Assembly (NCBI GenBank): GCA_020628755.1
Contig: JAHDEQ010000108.1
Location: 1 to 15,343, forward strand
From: Saprospiraceae bacterium
GTDB taxonomy: Bacteria; Bacteroidota; Bacteroidia; Chitinophagales; Saprospiraceae
Length of the DNA: 15,343 bases
Direction of reading: 5' to 3'
Shown here: piece after piece, positions 12,567 through 15,343 of the stretch
How the letters are laid out: the number at the start of each line of letters is the position of its first letter
Numbering within the stretch: position 1 is the first letter of the stretch
Translations under genes and position numbers: made by a program
The notes under the pieces: generated by a model
Told to the model about the DNA's origin: nothing
What the model saw: the letters and a program-made list of their open reading frames with translations, nothing else
Databases searched by the model: none

Positions 12567-14465
12567 TTAATTATTTTCTACAAAAAGTGATTTGATTTCG
12601 GTTGCATTTTCGGGTTTGAGTCGGCCTCCTAAAATCAGACGCATTTCTCGACGACGAAGTGCTCCATCGTGCATTGTTTGTTCCTCTTTGGTCAATGGGA
12701 TTACTTTAGGAACGGGTTTGGGTTTCATGGTTTCATCTTCTAAACCAACAAAAGTAAAGTAAGCATCATTGCAACGACGATTGTCTTTGCCCTTGACATT
12801 GGCCGCAAAAACCTCTACATAAACCTCCACCGAAGTATTAAAAGCTCTCGTAACCTTCGCCTCAATCGTTATGACATCGCCCACTCGAATGGGTTTTTGA
12901 AACGAAACATGGTCAACCGAAACCGTCACTACATGCGCTTCGCAATGCTTTCCTGCACAAATACCACCAACAATGTCCATCCAACGCAAGAGATTACCTC
13001 CCATCAGATTACCAAGCGGATTGGTGTCGTTGGGCATTATCATTTCGGTCATGATGGTTTTGGACTCTACAACTTTTTTTTCTTCCATTTTAGGTTTAAC
13101 TTTTTTATTAGTATCAATCAATTCTTGGGCTAGTTGAGCAAGATTCGTACCGCCAAATGTCCCAGAACTCATCCATAGAACATTCGTTTTGGCTTGAAAG
13201 TTTTGGCGCACAAAAGTAGTAAAATTAGCTTCATCCGAAAGCACAATTAAGTTGGGATGTTTAAAATTTTCTTGGATGTCGTTTTTGGTAATTGGAGGCA
13301 ATTTTTTCATTTTCAGGGTATGCTCGCTAAAATAAACGACGGCTAAATCGGCCGCATTCATTGCTCCTTCATATTGCGACAAGAAATTTTTATTGAGACT
13401 ACTAAAGGTGTGTAATTCTAAGTAAGCTACTAATTTTCGTTGCGGAAACTGTGCCTTCATGGCTGAAACAGTTGCTTTGACTTTGGATGGAGCATGAGCA
13501 AAATCTTGGTAAACTTCGCTTTCTTTGTCGTAGGCCAAGCGTTGCAAACGCTTGGCCGCACCTTTAAAAGTCTGCACGGCACTAAAAAAGGCATCATCAT
13601 CAATACCCAAAGCGTGGCAAGCCCAATAGGCAGCCTCCAAATTTTGTAAATTATGTTTTCCAAAAATCGGAATTTCAATTTCAGATTTGTCTGGTCGAAC
13701 CAAAATCGTTTTTCCATCTCTATTCTCAAATTCAAATCCTCGATAAAAAACGGGGTGTTTCACTTTACTTTCCTCGATTATTTCATTTAAAACTTCGTCT
13801 TCTTCGTAAGCGATTAAAGTGGCATTGCTTGCTAAAGTTTCGAGCAAAAGTGCAAACTGTTTTTTGTAATCTTCAAAAGTTTTAAAGACATTTATATGAT
13901 CCCAAGCGATACCCGTAATGATGGCAATGTCGGGTTTGTAATGCAAAAATTTGGGGCGGCGGTCAATTGGTGATGATAAATATTCGTCGCCTTCGATAAC
14001 CATAATGGGCGAATCCGAAAAACGCACCATATTTTCAAAACCTTCCAATTGTGCGCCGACGGCATAATCAAAATCTATGTTTTGGTGCTTTAACACATGC
14101 ATAATCATGGAAGTTGTTGTCGTTTTGCCATGACTTCCTGCTACTACAACTCGTTTTTTATCTTTAGCATGATGATAAAAATACTCAGGGAAGGAATAAA
14201 TCGGGAGGTTCAACTCTTGCGCCCGCAAGAGTTCGGGATTATTGGGTCGGGCATGCATTCCCAAAATAATCAAATCCAAATCGGAAGTGATTCGTTCAGG
14301 ATTCCAGCCCATTTTGGAGGGCAATAAACCTGCTTTTTGAAGACGTGTCCTCGATGGGTCGTAGATTTCATCGTCAGAACCACTAAGTTCGTGTCCGTTT
14401 TTTTGAAGTGCAAGCGCAATATTATGCATGACGGCTCCGCCGACGGCAATAAGGTGTATTTTCAT
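12567..14465 (-). CDS. mpl: Fusion: Mpl-type murein tripeptide ligase plus hotdog acyl-CoA thioesterase
   Basis: A single uninterrupted frame of 632 residues. Residues 1-450 match Mpl, the cytoplasmic Mur-type ligase that joins recycled L-Ala-gamma-D-Glu-meso-DAP tripeptide to UDP-MurNAc. Visible motifs are the N-terminal GGAVMHNIALAL, ATP-binding VVAGSHGKTTTT (Lys114), VIEGDEYLSS, TGIAWDHINVF, FGKHNLQNLEAA, YQDFAHAPSKV and a terminal WMSSGTFGGTN. Standalone Mpl is about 450 residues, so this part is complete. After a short Lys-rich linker, residues 460-630 form a full hotdog thioesterase of the YciA/BACH type: IMPNDTNPLGNLMGGNLLRW then MD (probable catalytic Asp497), VDHVSFQKPIRVGDVITIEA, and a C-terminal GALRRREMRLILGGR. 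That part hydrolyses acyl-CoA; chain preference is unknown. Met460 (ATG at 13088) begins what looks like a normal standalone thioesterase, so internal initiation may also occur. I know of no functional link between the two activities. Confidence 0.93.
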   Translation of the reverse strand: MKIHLIAVGGAVMHNIALALQKNGHELSGSDDEIYDPSRTRLQKAGLLPSKMGWNPERITSDLDLIILGMHARPNNPELLRAQELNLPIYSFPEYFYHHAKDKKRVVVAGSHGKTTTTSMIMHVLKHQNIDFDYAVGAQLEGFENMVRFSDSPIMVIEGDEYLSSPIDRRPKFLHYKPDIAIITGIAWDHINVFKTFEDYKKQFALLLETLASNATLIAYEEDEVLNEIIEESKVKHPVFYRGFEFENRDGKTILVRPDKSEIEIPIFGKHNLQNLEAAYWACHALGIDDDAFFSAVQTFKGAAKRLQRLAYDKESEVYQDFAHAPSKVKATVSAMKAQFPQRKLVAYLELHTFSSLNKNFLSQYEGAMNAADLAVVYFSEHTLKMKKLPPITKNDIQENFKHPNLIVLSDEANFTTFVRQNFQAKTNVLWMSSGTFGGTNLAQLAQELIDTNKKVKPKMEEKKVVESKTIMTEMIMPNDTNPLGNLMGGNLLRWMDIVGGICAGKHCEAHVVTVSVDHVSFQKPIRVGDVITIEAKVTRAFNTSVEVYVEVFAANVKGKDNRRCNDAYFTFVGLEDETMKPKPVPKVIPLTKEEQTMHDGALRRREMRLILGGRLKPENATEIKSLFVENN

Positions 14466-14528
14466 GGATTTCTACGCAAACTGAAGTATGCGCCATTACT
14501 TTTTCGTTAATATTTCGTTATTTTGCGG

Positions 14529-14536
14529 CAAAGATG
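14529..14536 (-). promoter_or_regulatory. Possible -7 box of the mpl fusion gene (CATCTTTG)
   Basis: The minus strand reads CATCTTTG, one mismatch from TAnnTTTG, 63 bases upstream of the start. No convincing upstream TTG was found. This is tentative. The remainder of 14466-14687 is AT-rich with no other recognisable feature apart from the plus-strand promoter candidate. Confidence 0.3.
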
Positions 14537-14647
14537 CGAAAAAGGTCAAAAAGTGGGCTTAAATTTGATACTAATAAAAAAATAAATTTCGTTCTCAACA
14601 TAAATATTGACTTAATTGTTTCTTTTTTGAAAAGATACGTTAGGTAC

Positions 14648-14681
14648 TTGTACTATATTCATATCACTAATTCTAATTTTG
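14648..14681 (+). promoter_or_regulatory. TTG and TAATTTTG promoter pair
   Basis: TTG at 14648-14650 and TAATTTTG at 14674-14681 are separated by 23 bases, within the range reported for Bacteroidota promoters. The box ends only six bases before the small lipoprotein ATG at 14688, so the transcript would have almost no leader. Either it is leaderless or another promoter lies further upstream. Confidence 0.35.
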
Positions 14682-14687
14682 ATACCA

Positions 14688-14861
14688 ATGACTACTAAGC
14701 AAATTAAAAAATTAATCCCTGTTGCAGCATTTCTATTTTTGATGGTTTCACTCAGTTCTTGTAATCGAGGAATGGGTTGTCCAACTTTTTCGTTGGAAGA
14801 TACTGTTACTAAAGTTGTAAAGAAAGCTCCAAAGGCGATTTTAGATAAAGTAAAGAAGTAA
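14688..14861 (+). CDS. Small lipoprotein, 57 residues
   Basis: The ATG at 14688 is preferred; an in-frame TTG lies three codons upstream at 14679 but adds nothing to the signal. The N-terminus MTTKQIKKLIPVAAFLFLMV and the lipobox SLSSC give a clear lipoprotein signal with the acylated cysteine at about residue 25. The mature part is only some 33 residues. It contains CNRGMGCPTFS, so a second cysteine lies six residues after the lipid-bearing one, and a basic tail rich in lysine. Tiny lipoproteins with a C-N-x-G-x-G-C-P-x-F-S start are, as I recall, widespread in Bacteroidota, with no known function. It is followed by hairpins and then ytxJ on the same strand. Confidence 0.75.
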   Translation: MTTKQIKKLIPVAAFLFLMVSLSSCNRGMGCPTFSLEDTVTKVVKKAPKAILDKVKK

Positions 14862-14876
14862 ATTATACTTCTTTTT
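14852..14876 (+). terminator. AT-rich hairpin containing the lipoprotein stop codon
   Basis: AAAGAAGTA (14852-14860) pairs perfectly with TACTTCTTT (14866-14874) around the loop AATTA. The stem ends in a run of five T followed by GG. The stop codon is inside the hairpin, so ribosomes would disturb folding. It is a weak terminator candidate. Confidence 0.35.
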
Positions 14877-14923
14877 GGCTTTTCAAACTTTTTGGCATTC
14901 TGAATTGTTTGATAAAGCAAAAG

Positions 14924-14958
14924 ACAAGCTCTTTTACAAAATGTGTAAAAGAGCTTGT
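14924..14958 (+). terminator. 15-bp hairpin just before ytxJ, terminator or attenuator
   Basis: ACAAGCTCTTTTACA and TGTAAAAGAGCTTGT pair perfectly over 15 bases around the loop AAATG. The tail reads TTGATTTTATAA. It looks like the terminator of the small lipoprotein transcript, but it ends only 21 bases before the ytxJ ATG. That leaves no room for a normal promoter, so it may instead sit in the ytxJ leader. Confidence 0.6.
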
Positions 14959-14979
14959 TTGATTTTATAAATTATTGAT

Positions 14980-15327
14980 ATGATAAATTGGAATAAATTA
15001 GAAAATCCTCAACAACTCAATGAGATTGTTGAATCCTCTAAAGACAAACCTGTTCTTATTTTTAAGCATAGTACGACTTGTCCGATTAGCTCTATGGCAA
15101 AAATGCGTTTGGAGGGTGATTGGGATTTTTCGGAAGATGAAGTTGATGCTTTTTATTTGGATTTGCTTCGCTTTCGTCCTATCTCTAATCTGATAGCTGA
15201 GGACTTTAAAGTGCATCATGAATCGCCACAAGTACTATTGATTCGAGGTGGCGAATGTACGTATGATGCTTCGCATTTGGATATTACGGTTGCGGAGTTG
15301 CGAGAATGTTTTGAGGACTCTTTTTAA
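14980..15327 (+). CDS. ytxJ: Bacilliredoxin YtxJ (bacillithiol system)
   Basis: This is a 115-residue single-domain thioredoxin-like protein without a signal peptide. Family hallmarks are WNKLENPQQLNEIVESSKDK, the strand PVLIFKHSTTCPISSMA containing the active-site monothiol TCPIS (Cys34), the cis-proline segment ESPQVLLIRGGE (Pro83), and the terminal ASHLDIT. YtxJ proteins belong to the bacilliredoxins, which remove bacillithiol from mixed disulfides on cytoplasmic proteins. The enzyme therefore implies that this organism makes bacillithiol, as many Bacteroidota do; no bsh biosynthesis gene is in the window. The length is normal. The ATG at 14980 gives the conserved N-terminus. It is preceded by a 15-bp hairpin that may be an upstream terminator or a leader element. 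Sixteen bases remain to the window edge. Confidence 0.92.
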   Translation: MINWNKLENPQQLNEIVESSKDKPVLIFKHSTTCPISSMAKMRLEGDWDFSEDEVDAFYLDLLRFRPISNLIAEDFKVHHESPQVLLIRGGECTYDASHLDITVAELRECFEDSF

Positions 15328-15343
15328 CGAGTAATGCTTTAAT

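Noticed and set aside
14612..14920. 102-residue minus-strand frame over the small lipoprotein
   Set aside because: It is antisense to the lipoprotein gene, which has a clear signal and lipobox on the plus strand; the antisense protein shows no domain.

Overview
The window looks like a chromosomal segment of a low-GC Bacteroidota, possibly from the Saprospiria or a related lineage; the exact lineage cannot be settled from this sequence. The pointers are a TonB-dependent receptor with an N-terminal carboxypeptidase-regulatory-like domain, a 2TM-domain protein, a GLPGLI/DUF4412-like domain fused to a TlpA-like thioredoxin, a YtxJ-type bacilliredoxin, several TAnnTTTG promoter boxes of the Bacteroidota type, and no obvious Shine-Dalgarno sequences. 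No tRNA, rRNA, CRISPR array or intact insertion sequence was seen.

Left part (1-5982, all minus strand). A secreted protein runs off the left edge (1-1433). It is preceded in the same likely operon by a small lipoprotein (1481-1816) whose mature part resembles the I9-type propeptide of subtilisin-like proteases. After a strong terminator comes an 868-residue TonB-dependent receptor (1961-4567). About 1 kb without a convincing gene follows (4568-5580). It holds a 23-bp near-perfect palindrome upstream of the receptor, several hairpins, and a minus-strand terminator that no visible gene explains. A 2TM-domain membrane protein (5581-5982) with its own terminator closes this part.

Middle part (6112-10565, plus strand). 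The Tex-like RNA-binding protein is divergent from the 2TM gene. After an intergenic stretch with an unusual G-rich segment come a lipoprotein thioredoxin and gpsA. These two overlap by one base (TAATG) and are probably translationally coupled. gpsA converges on galM, and the two genes share the palindromic hexamer TTATAA as their stop codons.

Right part (10560-15343). On the minus strand a ZIP metal transporter and galM form a likely operon. Upstream of them lies a 115-bp nested inverted repeat. Next is the most unusual gene of the window: a 632-residue single reading frame joining an Mpl-type murein peptide ligase to a complete hotdog acyl-CoA thioesterase. On the plus strand, divergent from it, are a 57-residue lipoprotein and the bacilliredoxin ytxJ, separated by two hairpins, one of them 21 bases before the ytxJ start.

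The genes cover ordinary cell functions: outer-membrane uptake, envelope lipid precursor synthesis (gpsA), peptidoglycan recycling (mpl), thiol redox (TlpA-like, YtxJ), sugar epimerisation and metal uptake. No coherent new multi-gene system is evident. The best leads are the Mpl-thioesterase fusion, the stand-alone propeptide-like lipoprotein, and the structured non-coding region at 4.7-5.5 kb.
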